Assembly: GCA_964019695.1 (NCBI GenBank)
Contig: OZ026515.1
Coordinates: 41,469,994 to 41,533,993 of the forward strand
DNA: 64,000 nucleotides
Direction of reading: 5' to 3'
From: Loripinus fragilis
Lineage: Eukaryota > Mollusca > Bivalvia > Lucinida > Lucinidae
Shown here: positions 1-13,700 of the stretch, piece after piece
How positions within the stretch are numbered: the stretch's first letter is position 1
Layout: each line of letters begins with the position of its first letter
Made by a program: the position numbers and the translations under genes
Notes under the pieces: model-generated
Seen by the model: only the letters and a program-made list of their open reading frames with translations
The model's database searches: none
What the model was told of the DNA's origin: nothing

Positions 1-83
1 ATTCTGCCATAGATCGCACCTCTAATTTATTGCGTTTCGGATTGCGAATTATTTCTATAACCTGGTAAGATAGAAGTAATTTA

Positions 84-290
84 CAGTAAAATCTTTCTTA
101 AGCGGCCACTTAAAAATAGACAAAATAAAGGTCTTAATGGAAAATGGTAGCTTAATGAAGGTCGAAAGTATTGCAGAATGCTCCCCTTGGAGCATTCTGC
201 AATACTTTTGACCTGCATTAAGCGATAATCGGTAATGAAAACCAATTTTGGTCTTCATTTTCAGTGGCCACTTAAGACAGGTTTTTCTGT
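84..290. mobile_element. Tc1-like MITE, family A, copy 1
   Basis: Terminal inverted repeats CAGTAAAATCTTTCTTAAGC and its complement near 272-290, flanked on the left by TA. The centre is a perfect hairpin, GCAGAATGCTCC / GGAGCATTCTGC, around 174-202. No coding capacity. CAGT ends and TA target preference are typical of Tc1/mariner elements. Three related copies occur at 12916, 20711 and 43842. Confidence 0.75.
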
Positions 291-887
291 GGTTGTATAC
301 TAGATAAATGTACTGTTGATGACACACTTTTATTCAACCAATATTTATATATACTGACTTTCTTTTAAACGAAATGTTATTGTGTTAAACTTATTTTTTC
401 AATCAGAATGTCAATAAATTAAATTTTTAGTTTAGGATTCGAAATTGGTTTGAATTATAGTATCTTACCAGGAATCAAATATTGCCTTTCATTTTCTTGT
501 ACTCAAGATTTGTTATTTAGGATACCATTTATCTGTTAAATAAAATGTTTTAATCAACAATATTTCAACAGGTAGTGAATGCTTGAAATCTGTTAAAGAG
601 ATATTTTACCATGTTTTCATTTATACAATTGTGTACTGATTTCAACCATATGAAAGATACCAGAAGAAACTGAATTCCTCATTAAATGAATGTGGCTTTA
701 AGTAAAAAACAACAACTGATATTGACTCTGTTAACATCACAAATATTTAAGAATAATAGTTACAAACTATTCAATTTAAAATAATCAAGTATGTGAACTC
801 TTTCATCTTGTGCAGGACATCAATATCTAATGAATACACTTTTTGGTGACTGCAGAGAAGTATTGCTCAAAAATATGAATAGCCAAA

Positions 888-974
888 TTTGTGATAATGG
901 GGAATACTTTTTCAAAGATGAAATTTGTACCATACAAATTTCATCTTTGAAAAAGTATCTCCCATTATCACAAA
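888..974. repeat. Long fold-back, 42-nt arms
   Basis: Near-perfect inverted repeat with a 3-base loop: the arm from 888 (TTTGTGATAATGGGGAATAC...) pairs with 933-974 with one mismatch. It produces short mirror ORFs on both strands that should not be read as genes. Confidence 0.85.
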
Positions 975-1631
975 CTCTGATCCAACTTATTTCTGGCATT
1001 ACCATGCCTGCTGTTTTGCAAGAGTTTTGTTCTTTTACACTTTTCTACACTTTATACTGAGAATAAATGATAAATTAGTTTTAAATAAGAAATAAGCAGA
1101 CATATGAGATTTTAGTATTTATTTCATCAGTAGAAAGTGCAGGGCCTGACCAGCTTGCACCTCTATGCAGTTTAATGGGATCCTTTTATGGACACATACA
1201 AAAAGTAAGGAAATAAATTAAGACTCAGTCCAAATATCTAAATACTTTTATCTCATGACGTTGCATCTTGGAGTGATATAACGCAGTTTTATAGAATAAA
1301 CAGCACACCAGTCATTTACGTATTTAGTAAGTTATGTAAAGATGTCCATAAAAGCGTTGCATAAATAATGTCAAAATCCCAACGTTATTTCACAAGAAAT
1401 GCAAATTTAAAGTAAATTTAATGTCAAATCATAAATAGGATCTGATTTTCACGTCCTGTTACATATTGTATTTATTAAACTCTTTGCACAAAAGTAATAA
1501 AATGCCCAGCAAGCAAACCTAGCAATTTATTGCTTTTCCCCTGACTGGTTTAATAAATGTAATAATACATGAGCACTCTGTAACATCCACTATTTTGGGA
1601 TATCCAAAATGGTTAATTTAAAGAATCATAC

Positions 1632-1760
1632 CTTAGGGCCAAATATAACACCCATTGAAAGAAAACTACATAGTATAATGGCTAAGGCAACAAAAGCATA
1701 GGAAGCGTCCTGCTGGCTTTTAATGATGAGCGTGATTGGAGCTGTGATTACACATAATAC
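1632..1760 (-). CDS. GABBR1: GABBR1-type exon l: TM6 end and TM7
   Basis: Forty-three codons, [20 protein letters not shown] then [23 protein letters not shown]. It matches GB1 [24 protein letters not shown] and the PK at the TM7 end. Acceptor TTTTTTCAG, donor AAG/GTATGA, phase 0. The following cytoplasmic-tail exon was searched for in 1-1631 and not found, so it probably lies beyond the left edge. Confidence 0.94.
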
Positions 1761-4700
1761 CTGAAAAAACAAAGTGATTGATTTCACTTGATAAATTAGC
1801 TACATCATGAGAAAACAAACACAGTGGAATGTGTGCCAATAAAGCATGGGTGTAAATTTTCAGGAATTCAGGATTTTGAGGCTGACTTTCCATAGAAAGT
1901 CAGCCTCAAAATGCTGAATTAAGGATATTATGATAGCTTCTTTGATTAGTTTTCAGATTATCTAAACACAATTAATCACTTTAACTTTAAATTATCCATT
2001 TTTTGTAGCCATCCTGCAAGTTTCAAAATTTGAATTTCAAAAGTTCAGGATTTGGGAAATTTTGATCTTTCACCCAGGATAAAGACTGAGATTAGCTTTA
2101 CCATTCACCTAGTCTGATCATGATCAGAGTTTGTGCTTTGTGATATAACAAAAGTTAAGGTCCTAGTGTATCTACACCATGTAGAAAGTGAGGACCTCTG
2201 GTGATGATGTGGATTGGTCTGTAATTTTGGTATATCCAGGCCCGAGGTTATAAAACTTTTTTCATGTTCAGCTCAACTGAGCATGCAAATTTAACTGCTC
2301 ATAAACTCTCATATGATGTATTTATCCTGCTAATAAATGTTAAAATGCCAACACTTGTTGGCATTTTAACATTTATGAGCAAGATAAATTCGTGCTCAGC
2401 TAAGTTGCAAATCAAAAAAGATTTATAACCTCGGGGCAAGGTTATACTCACTTGTTTTCTGATCAAATTGGCTGGATTCCAAAAGGCTGATCTAAGTCTT
2501 CACTGGGTTATGGTTTAAAAATGAACTTCTCAATCATACGTATACAATTAAAACATAGGCAAGGAATATTACAATATCACCAATACATGCTCATGTAGAT
2601 CCAGGATGAAAACATTACAAATGTGTATGTATTCAGAAGAACTTCGAAGCAATACATGCCACAAAAGCGAAAATAAAATAAGTATATTCAGAAAACACAA
2701 TTTATCTAAATTTAGTCAATATTATACAATTATTGACTCATGTTGAAGTGGACAGGGAATGTTATTAAACAGTAAATGTCATATTGACCGACGTGGAGTA
2801 GAGGTCATTATGATTGAATGTACTGTTCAATAACACTCCATGTCTACCGAAACATAAGTCAGCAATTATTTTATCAAATAATAAATGTATGTTATGTATT
2901 TCATGCCATTTTGGATTATTAAAACCATTGACGTTAAGGATGGATCATGCAAAAATATTTGACATTCTGACGTCACTTCCTGTTAGCCATGCAATATTAC
3001 CTCGCTTCGCAACGTCACATCTTCCAAGCAATGCGACATGTAATTGTATCAGATGCAGTGGCTAGGCATATGAGCCAATCAGAAGATGTTTATTTATAGA
3101 TTATGTAATAACAAAACATATTATGAATAGTACAAAATCTTACTACTGACCACATGTGAAGTAAAACTTTAATATACTGAATAAAACTTCTAAACCGCCA
3201 GTTAACAAAACACATTTTTCAATTTAACTCATTTATTAAAAATTTGTTTGAAATGATATTTGACACAGTGTATTTGGGCACATGTATCCGTTGAACGAAC
3301 ATAAAAAGTTTGATTTAATAAGGACGTTCATTTATGCGTATCAATAGAGTACTCATACTGGTTTTGCACGTGGCACACGATGCTAAATGTTTTTTTCCCT
3401 TGTGTATACTTGTATTTTCATCAACAACTATCTGAAAACTTTATTTTATCATAAAATGCCAACGTTTGGGTTGTATGAGTATAAAGTAGAGGGGTCTGGC
3501 TGTGGGTTCAATCAAAACCGGGCCTCGGTCAGACTGATTCATAATTTTTCATAAAGTTTGACATGTTTTGATAGAGCCGAAAGTTTACACCACAACCTGT
3601 CGGTCCTTTTTCATTTTTGCACTCGTATGATGAGAAAAATCAACAAAAACTGAGTATTACGTATGTCATAAAATGTACTGTATAGTCCATCATACTTTGG
3701 TGCGGTGACGCACAAATGTTGCATTGGAACGTCGGAAGTGTTAAGATTGGTGTGCAATACACGGTTAATGGCTGACGGAAGTTTCAATAATATTGTAGAC
3801 AAAAACATGTCATCACCAAAATTACATTTATGAGTTCTTTTAGTCCTCCATACTTTTCATAATTGAAACGTGCTACTTTATTACAAAATAAACACGATAG
3901 TGTTCAATAATGTCCTTTTATAGCACCAGAAAGTTTCAATAATGACAAAAACATGGCATCTGCGTCTCAATAAAGCATTCTTGTTTTGTTTTATGTCATA
4001 TGGGCTTCCATAGGAACATTGTGGATTACCTGAAAATTCTTACTTAATGAAAGCGAAACCCCCCCAAAAAGGTTCAATAATGTCCATTTATAACACCATA
4101 GTTGGTGTTTTTCACTTTAGGTCCCTAGAATACTCGCTTTTAAGCGATGAGTTCAAATTTTAGCGTTTGTGTGAAAATAAAATGCGATGGTGACTTAATA
4201 CAGTCTATCAATTGAGCATGTTAATTTCAATTTATGAAAATGAAATTTTGACAGGCTCTGTTTAATTAATTTTTCCACAATGAGTGTAAATCGTAGCCAT
4301 GTATGTTTCAAATATGTTAAGATATATGAGAAAATATCGAGTGGCGGTTTGGAAGTTTTGCTCAGTATATTTTACAATAATTTGCCTTGCATTTTTTTTT
4401 ATCTGACAGTGAATTGTAGAACGAATTGTTTGAATACAACTAAATTTAAATTAAATTCATTGTTCAGATAGCAAAACTTTGAAAGAGCAAGCGTTTGGAA
4501 CTTGTGTTTGCTTTTCTTAATGTAAATGAAGCTATAGCTCTATAACATAATAACATGATACTTACTACAACATTATATATACTCATTCCAACGAATCTGG
4601 AATCGTTTACTAATTTAAGTTTAACACTTCTAGTCTCATAGGCCAGAAAAATGCCAAATAACAATAATATACCCTTGTAGCCAAACACAACACCTGAAAA

Positions 4701-7700
4701 AAAAAAACATATTGGCAGTTAACTCTTTGGATGCTGGGTAATTTTTAATTGCAAAATTTCACATACTTTTATATTACCACGGAATGTTCTATAACGTGAT
4801 GTCACCAAAGTAGCAAAAGTTTCAGATTATATTTAAAGTTTTGTATGAGTGATGCTGCCATGGGAACAATTAGGCCATACCACATACCATGGCGCATAAT
4901 GAAGAGTGGATCACTTTAATTGCCTAAATTACGACTTTGCTATTACTGTCTTACAAATGTATTGTTACTATAAATGTTCTGTGGCTTTTCTGCACAGTGC
5001 GGTGGGTTGGTCTGCAGTGTGTGATTGTGGTATTTCCTGAGCATACTCACTTGTTAAAAGTATAAATTCATACAACTTCATTTGCATTTACATTATAACA
5101 TATATAATGCATGTGAATACTGTATATTTGTCAGATATTTATACTGAGCCCAAAATAACAAGAATCAACTGGAGACCAGCATTCTGACCTACGTGGGTGA
5201 GCTACATTCTTGACGTCACACTTCAAACTTGATTGCATATGTTGCTTCTTACCTCCATGTATTGGTCAATATTGCTTCAAATTTTCAGGAATGATCTTAA
5301 GAGGTAGTAGTTTACACACTTAACATAAGCTAGATTTTGATTATCACAGCCATAAGGTACCTTTTGTCATATCCTAGCCCAATTAATTTTGTATCATCTA
5401 ATGATATGTGTTAGTGCTAGGCGCTAATAGTTCAGCTCATTTTAAGATTGTTTGCCATTAACATATTCTAGGTATGTGAGTTTCAAAATTCAAATGCTTG
5501 CCATTAACAGTTAAACTACATAACTAAAGATTTACGATAAATTCATTTTAGTGCATAGAAAATAATACAAGCATCCTAAACTGTATCGTTGCACCCAATG
5601 TCAATAGATACCAACATATTAAGCATGTAATCAAATTCTAGTTAGAGTATGATAATTCGGAAATAATTTTGACCAATTTAGGCCATATGAACTTTCCCGT
5701 TTATATCAGTGGGACAAATCTTTTTCTAATTACGAGGTTGTTTGGTGGAATTTTCATTTTTTTTTCTTCAAATTTTAATTTAACATTCTGTAATAAAACA
5801 GTGGATACCCAGATAAGATGCCGCATTCTGCTGCATCTGATCTGATCTACACAATTTGCCTTTGTACCGTTGAAAGGGTGCTATGTGATATACATAGGTT
5901 AAATATATATTAAAGAAACTGAAGCTATAAAGCTTCTGAAAATGGAAAAAAAAATATATGGCTATTATATAAATACAAATTTTTGTGAGTGAAATAAGCC
6001 AACATAATCAAATTCTGAAATGATTTTTGGCTTTCCTTGGAAATCAATTGCATAACACTTTAATTAATCACAAACGACACATAAATAACATTATGTTATG
6101 GGTAATAAATACAACTAATAAATTTTGAATTTCTCTAAATTGTAAGAGAATTCAACCATAGAACCAAAACACAATTTTATCATGACGTCGCGCCTAGGAG
6201 TGATATAACACAATGCATTAAATACAATAAACCACTGGTGGTTTATATATTTTCTACATTATGTAATGACGTGCATAACAACGTTGCCTTACATAATGAC
6301 ACAATCTGAAGGTGTTCACATCAGAAATGCAATTTAAAAGTGATTTTAGAATCATATGGTGAACATAATCTAGCATTCCTGCTCCTATATCAATGAATGT
6401 ATTTAACTCATTTCTACAGCTCATTTAATAATTTTAAGAGAAGCATTCATGTAAAATTATGTCTAGTATGTACGATTTACTTACCTAACCATATTGATAT
6501 ATTTTTAGAATTACAATGTTCTAGATATGGTTGTAACATTATATCTTGATCTGTTGTTGGCGAAGGTTCCAAATCAAAATTTTCAGTGTCTCTAAACATA
6601 GGGTCTATAACTTGCCATGTAGTTAAAACAATCACATCTATAGCTAGGATAACAAGTAATACAAAATACAGCTCACAGTTGTTGACCGTCTGAAAATAAA
6701 CAAGAAGGTAAATGCATTAACTTTCACCCTTAAAACTCCAATCACAACAAAAGTCATCTGCTTTTGTCATCTACTGAAATGTTTAAGAATCCGCTATTTC
6801 AAAGAGAATGGACACACATCAGAAAGAGCCATCGTTTCTGGGACCACACTGTTTGCTTCTATACTGAAATCAGTCAGTAATGTTAGGCACTTATTTGCAG
6901 CCAACGACTTCAGCAGAAGACATTTTCAGATGCACGTTTTATCAGCGCTTTATGGGTTACTCTAACTTTTGATTTATTTATAGGTTATTTCTTTTGCGTT
7001 AGGTGCATGTCCATTTATAAAAGAGCAATAAGTTTTCACAGATATTATAAAACATATGTTCATAAATATGTTCATTAATTAGATTATTGTTGGAACAATT
7101 CTTTTATTTTATGACGCAGCTACATCATATTTATCTCAAAACGTTAATATGAAAAGAATGGATGATTGAACCATTTTAAACTTTCTTATACCTTTTTATC
7201 TTTCTTTCTTGTTGTCGTTAATCTGTGAACTGTCCAAATCTTTGAAAACATTCCACCATAGCCGAGAGAAAATCCAAAGGACAACAGCCAAGCTCGAAGC
7301 TGCAAAAAGCATTAGAACTGAATCAACCATCAGGTACATATATACAATAAACACAAATTATTGACATATTCTGGTTCTTTTGTTGTTGATTCGTTGTTCA
7401 TTGTTATTCTGTGGGATCCTGTAATTGTTCTATGTTTTGTTGTGCGTCACTTTGTGTCCATTCTAGTTTTGCAATGATCTTGATGGAGAAGAGAGAGCTG
7501 GTCGCTTTGCTTTTTTGTCTTCCTGGTGTCTCGTGACTGTTGTGTGGCTCTTCCCCACAGTACTATGGGTTTGTCTGCAGTTTGTGATTGTGGTATTTCC
7601 TGATCATACTCACTTACTATTTATGCACTAAGTCTCTTTATTTTTTCTTTCTAGGGCAAGGTCCTCAATGTATTTTGATGATAAAGTGTGTAGTGGTACA

Positions 7701-10700
7701 AGGTGGCTTCAAGCTGTAGGATAGCATGGTGAATGCTGTTATAGGATATAGTTTTGTGGCGATCTGCTATGCTTTGTATTATTAAACACAGGCTTATTAT
7801 AGTATATGTTTTGGGTGCTCAAAAGAACCACCTCAATCAAAAGAACCATCTCATTGAGACGGGTTTTAAGTACCACAATATATGTTTTGGTTGAGAAATA
7901 AGATAATTATTTTTCTGTTACGCACTCTTAACTAAATGCCTTAAATACTATAAAGCCAGGCACTCTATGTGCGTTGTTGTAAAGAGAGGACTTATGCGTC
8001 AGTGAACCTTGTTATACATAGGCTCATTGGTATAGGAGAAGTTATCATTTAAAGCTACAAAAAGTTGTTGATTGAAATTGTCTTTGAACTCGGGTGAACT
8101 GAAACAAGCAGAATGGGTATATTTAATACAAAGTACAGTCACAACAATCCACAATACCATTTTTATGTAAAAAGTATTGAATACAGTTATAATTGAATTA
8201 GCGAGCATGGAAATTGAGCCATTTCTTTATAGCTCGAAATAACATCCTAGATACTTGTTTAAAATATTTATAAGTCTGTCTGCGAAAGATTTTGGCACAT
8301 CATACATTTGTATTCACATACTAGGTCATTATCATCGGTAATAAGAAACTACTTAAATCAATATCAGGGCTTTATAGAACACATCTGTCTGCCCTTAAGA
8401 ATTTCAAATGAGTTATGGTCGTCTGGCTATGTCTTCTGTTCAATACTTTCACTTGTAGACGATCAAAAATGCAACTAAATATGCAAACGTCAATGTTTTA
8501 TTTGCATTCAACAACAAATGAAACTTTACACTCTTCTATCACATGATGCCATGTTATGATCGCCATAACAACTTATCGTATATATGGAAATAGTTTGAAG
8601 TTTGGGAGGTTTGCTGAACATTTTAACGTATTTTTGCAATGAGTCTAATAAGTTCATTAATAGACAAACGTTAGATTCTATTTATCATATGACATTGAAA
8701 GGGGTACTTTCATCTGTGCCCACGCATGGATGTTCTTCAAACTTTGCATATTGATAACTCATTATATACAAACTATGAAAATGTATTTATCGAATTAGAT
8801 AGTTAAAAATAAGGCTTGGGAAGCAACCCTGACGTACTCCACCTTTGAGGTGGTACCTGTCTTTAAATTTCCATGTCCTAAATCTATAGTTTTGTTTATT
8901 TCTATGATTTGTCATCAAGATTGAATCCAAAATACCATAGACATTATTTTAATACCACGAAACTATTTGGATAAATTATGGTTTACGTTTTCAGAAGAAG
9001 TGATTGAAAAATTTTAATATTTTTTTTTCAAAAATTTACAAAACATTCAACATTTAGTTCAAAAGAATGATATGTTCTTGTCTTTGTCAAGATATCATAT
9101 TATCACAAAAACATACCATATAAATACTGCTGATCTGCGCCAAATATCATGAAAATCCAAAACTGGTAACTTCGTCATTTCCTACCTCTTATGGGTATAG
9201 GTCAATTTTAGCAAAATCAATTATTTAGTTCAGATCAATCAATAACTCGACATAAGGAGGTTGTTTTTTAATCTACTTCCACTTTTCTTAAAGAAAGACA
9301 TGTTTAGACAATTTTAAATGATTCAATGGTCAGAAACGCTGAAGGTCATGGCCCTGTGTCATGGCACTATGGGGCCAAGACAATGTGTATCACTTCCTCA
9401 AGTCCTGCATGATATTGTTTAAGAAACATTATATCCTAACAATAAACATGTGAAAACAAGGAGACTTAATATTTCCTTTACATCCCAACTGAACTAGAGG
9501 AACCACATTTTGGTGCCGTGACCAGGATAACGTGTAACAGAGTCATATCAAAGGTATCATAAAACAGTGTTCTACATGAATAAGTGAGGTTCAGAAACAA
9601 AACTGTATGCCTAGAATATACAGCCAGCTAAAGTATAAATGTTGCTATTTGATGGAAATCAGCACCAGTTTCACAAAACAGAATGAACAGAGAGGATTTA
9701 AGCATTAAAATTAGCAATACCTTTGAAGCCAAGAGTTATTTGTTACCAAAATGGTTAATTTTAACCAAAAGGTTTGACAGGGGGGTATTTTTGTGAAGCA
9801 GGTTTATTAATGAGTCTTACAATTATAAAATCATAGATATAAGGTTCTTCTCCTGTATGAACTGACTTGTCATAAGGTTTCTCTTCTGTATGAATTAAAA
9901 TTATTAATACATGTTATGTTACATATTAAGTGTAACATTGGCTAGATGTAGTTTTAATGTTAGAAACTAGATGTGTTAAGTACAGTTGTCAACATATTGT
10001 ATCATTTTGGCTAATATTATTGTGTAAGCACCTCATTAAATAAGAATCGTGGCACTTAATATCAAAGAATATCGTTTTTTTCTATTTCCAATCCATAATA
10101 GGGGATAATACTGAACATATCAACTTCTACCAATAAACGTACTAGCATGATGATTCAAACTAAGCAAGTATTCAAGTATGTTTTACACTGAAACATAAGT
10201 AGTGTATTTTTTACATTTCGATGAATTAGGGCCATGTCTTTACATCAAGTTAGAAGATATGTTACCGGTCCTTGAATTTCATGAAATTTGGTCTACATAT
10301 TCTAAACATATATGGATAGTTTATATGTTGAAATGGTATCTTGACAAAGACTGCAACCTGTAAAAATGTTGATTCAAAATTTGACTGAATACAAAATATG
10401 CAGTCGAAAATTGGGGTACCATGCTATAAAAATGAATGCCCACCCAATACTCTAATACATACAAAGCCATTTTAAGTAACAGCAAACTTATCAATGATAT
10501 AGCTATTTAATAAAACATTTCTCCGCCCGTTACATGATATGTCAATTACTTTAGAAATGATTATAACTGGGTACCCTAAGGTTTATAGTGATATCATTCA
10601 TGGCGTCATAAATTAGCAATGGAATTGCATAAAAACTCAAACGCACCATAAATATTAAAGTTATGCCCCAGACAATTAAATAACATAATATTTTCAAAAT

Positions 10701-13700
10701 CCAAGCGTGGGCAGACTCCCATGTTAATTTCCCATACCATGCAAGAGCCCATTTCAATTAAATCGCATTTTCGGCGTGAAAATGTTTACCTTTTGTCAAT
10801 AATATGCACGCAACGTTGTTATGGACGTCACTATATAACGTTACTAATTATGTAAACCGCTACAGTGGCTTATCCATTTAATACATTACTTTATTTCACT
10901 CCCTGATGCGATGTCATATAATAATCATATTTGATTCTAGGAATTGCCTTACCTGACATACTATAGGATAAAGATCTTCTGATATAAACTGGCCATCTAA
11001 GCCCAGGAGGAACACACACAGAAGGCTGACAATACAACCAAATATCACAATGCTGTTTATATGTGGCTGTGAGTATGCGATGCATCTGAAATTGTAATTC
11101 ACACTATCAATAGTCCTGTTAACGATACGTCTAGCATTTTATGCTAGGAAAACCAAACTGTATTCATGATAGCTTGAACTTCTTTATATAAAAGCATTAG
11201 GTCATTTAAGAATGACCACTAATTACAAAATCTATCCATCTTTTTCTCTTGCATCTGGTTATAAATTCTAGCATGGGTATCACAAAAACTTACTGGTTCG
11301 AGTTTGATTTGGGGTTTTCAAGCTACATATCTAGAGCTTAAAAAACTTTACCCTTGCAAATGTTTAAGAGATACACTGAAAATGTATTAGGTGTGAAAAT
11401 ACAACAGATATAAAATAGCAGTTATGGGATAGTTACCTTCAACCTGCTTTCTTTCATTTAAACACTCGTATTAACATTAGAAACACTTCAGAAAAATGGG
11501 ATAAACTGACATTTTCAGTGGTGTATTCGTACTATAAATAAAACCTAAACAAATAGTATTTATCTCATACTTGATTATCTTAAAACATGAATTTTCCATA
11601 ATTTGAGTGGCGAGGTAATATTGTACGATTGTTCATGAAAAATGCATTGTAAATAACGATATACTGAATGAAGAGATTAAGGCCTTTACTTACTTTGTAG
11701 ATATTGTTAGTATGATGTATCTGATTATAACAAAATGAGCAGATATATATCACCATTGATGAGGAACAAAACATGAAAAAAGCAGGAAGTTGCAAAATCC
11801 AAAATATAAGTAGCAGTCATCTGGTTATCTTTCAAGTTATTTAAAGTAATTAAAAATCTCATGATCATAACTATTATATCCACAGTACACCTAGTAGCAA
11901 ACTATAAATGTAACAGAAGCCTAAGGCGATGCCTCTATAAAGATTCATTGATCGCCTAAAGGCAAGGGAATCGACTGAGAGTTTTATTAGATAAAATGAC
12001 CTACATGCACACGCTTTTTAGGACAGGGCAAGAGAGATTGATGAAGCTAGTAGTCAGCCAGATAATGTTTCTAACTTCTATGAACTGTTACCAACTTCTA
12101 TCGACTGTTAACGTCGGCTTCTCTAGTTTGAAACCTTGGCTTTCCATTTACTTACGTAGAGATTATTTTCCCTCCACAGCTGATGCAATAAGGAAAGTTA
12201 TCAGATACTGACACAAGTATGAACACACTACGTTAGTAAAATGCTGAGGCGAAGCTACCCAGGGACAGTGTGATAAGACAAGAGGTTTGATTGAAAACTT
12301 AAAGTAATTTTACCTTTTTTATCTGCAAGCATGGTTGTTAAAATTCATTGGGATGCAACTTATTATGTACCCATAAAAAAGATGACACGTTTCTTATCCA
12401 TACCCAAAACAACAACCTGGAAAGTATTATGTAGTCCATTTATCAAATGAGATCCCTTTTGAAAACTATTTGAATTTAGGGAGATATAGACACAATTGAT
12501 CTTGTATTTTTTTCAAAGCATGCATGTATTCAGGGGGTGTATGTGTATGTGGGGGGGGGGGGGGGGGGTAGGGGGACTGAACCCCCTTGAAAATCACAAG
12601 TGGCTATAGGTTTCCTTCGGGATACTGGTACGGACCTTTTCTCGTGAAACAATTGGACTCCATATGTGAAATTGCTTCTTAAGGGAGTCAGTACTGCCCA
12701 CTCTATGTTGATGACTGATAAAAATTAGTGTCAGGACCCCTATGATTGAATTTTCTAGATCCGCGCATGCAAAGTGCTATATGGTGTAAAGGATATTCAA
12801 ATGGTCAAGGTCTCAAGAAATTGGTACATGTAGAATTGTTGATCAGTGCGGATAAGTGTGATGTATGATAAATACCAAAATCTTATGGTGGGCCATATGT
12901 TGTTTAAAATTAATACAGTAAAACCTGTGTAAAACGGCCACTCAGAATTAGACAAAACAAAGATCTTAAAGACAAATGGTAGCTTAATGAAGGTCAAAAA
13001 TATTGCAGAATGCTCCCCTTGGAGCATTCTGCAATATCTTTGACCTGCATTAAGTAATAATTGGTCTTGAAAATCAATTTGTGGTCTTTATGAGAGTGGC
13101 CGTTTTACACAGGTTTACTGTATATTGGCGCAAAATACCTCCTGTTTTTATTGACGATGTTAAATATGAGACAACAAACGCCAGCCATTATTCCAGTAGC
13201 TGCCAGTCCACACATGGATAATCAAATAGCAAAAAATAGCAATAGCAAAAAATACCTCCTGTTTTTATTGATGATGTTAAATATGAGGCAACAAACACCA
13301 GCCATTATTCCAATGGCTGCCAGTCCACACATGGATAAAAATAATCCCATTGAAAGGTGTCGTAGCACAGGCTTTTCTTCCGTACGATCTGGGGGTGGGT
13401 GACCATCTGCAAGATGAAAAGTAGAAGTACGTGGTAATATTCCAAAACTATTAAACGGTAAGTATATAGAGGATCTTACATGAGCGCTCATGTTTTATTG
13501 AATTTATTAAACGAGTTGAGGAAAAGAGATAAAATGCGAGGCTTGCCGAGCAATTAATCTCTTTTTTTTGCAACGAGGTTTGACAAATTCAATAAAACAG
13601 GAGCACGAATGTTAGAATCTATTTATCACGTGACATTAAAATTAATTAAAATCGCATGTTTGGCGCGAAAACATCAAGATTTTTTCCACTTTAACGCAAC

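Larger units (their letters stand above)
1..1631. other. Intron sequence 3' of the last visible receptor exon
   Basis: No exon recognised. Contains a Tc1-like MITE (84-290), a 42-nt-arm fold-back (888-974) and a piece of a dispersed repeat (about 1250-1440) also seen at 6180-6360, 10755-10935 and 13660-13810. The rest is AT-rich with no pattern seen. Confidence 0.6.
1761..4565. other. Receptor intron between exons l and k
   Basis: About 2.8 kb. Holds a fold-back around 1863-1920, MITE family B copy 1 (2236-2440) and, at about 3770-4110, several short phrases that recur in tandem such as GTTCAATAATGTCC. No exon or other gene recognised in 2441-4565. Confidence 0.6.
7300..10952. other. Receptor intron between exons i and h
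   Basis: About 3.65 kb. Holds family E sequence (7376-7612), a family G fold-back (7803-7930), a decayed LINE reverse-transcriptase segment (about 8800-8960), a zinc-finger-linker relic (9838-9895) and a dispersed repeat next to exon h (10755-10935). Confidence 0.6.
11086..13255. other. Receptor intron between exons h and g
   Basis: About 2.2 kb. Nothing recognised in 11086-12520. Then a family H fragment with a poly-G run (12520-12780), Tc1-like MITE copy 2 (12916-13120) and the partial duplicate of the TM1 exon (13132-13220). Confidence 0.6.

Noticed and set aside
820..1060. Two mirror ORFs on opposite strands
   Set aside because: They read the same 42-nt inverted repeat in opposite directions.
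1..1631. Receptor cytoplasmic-tail exon with coiled coil
   Set aside because: Searched on the minus strand for an acceptor followed by a basic start and heptads; nothing convincing, so the exon is presumed outside the window.
10551..10757. 68-codon minus-strand ORF with hydrophobic stretches as an extra receptor TM exon
   Set aside because: Exons h and i join in phase and cover TM2-TM3 without a gap; this frame has no GB1 similarity.
12551..12568. Poly-G tract as a regulatory G-quadruplex
   Set aside because: Homopolymer runs also occur at 30961 and 60721; they look like microsatellite-type slippage and nothing else supports function.
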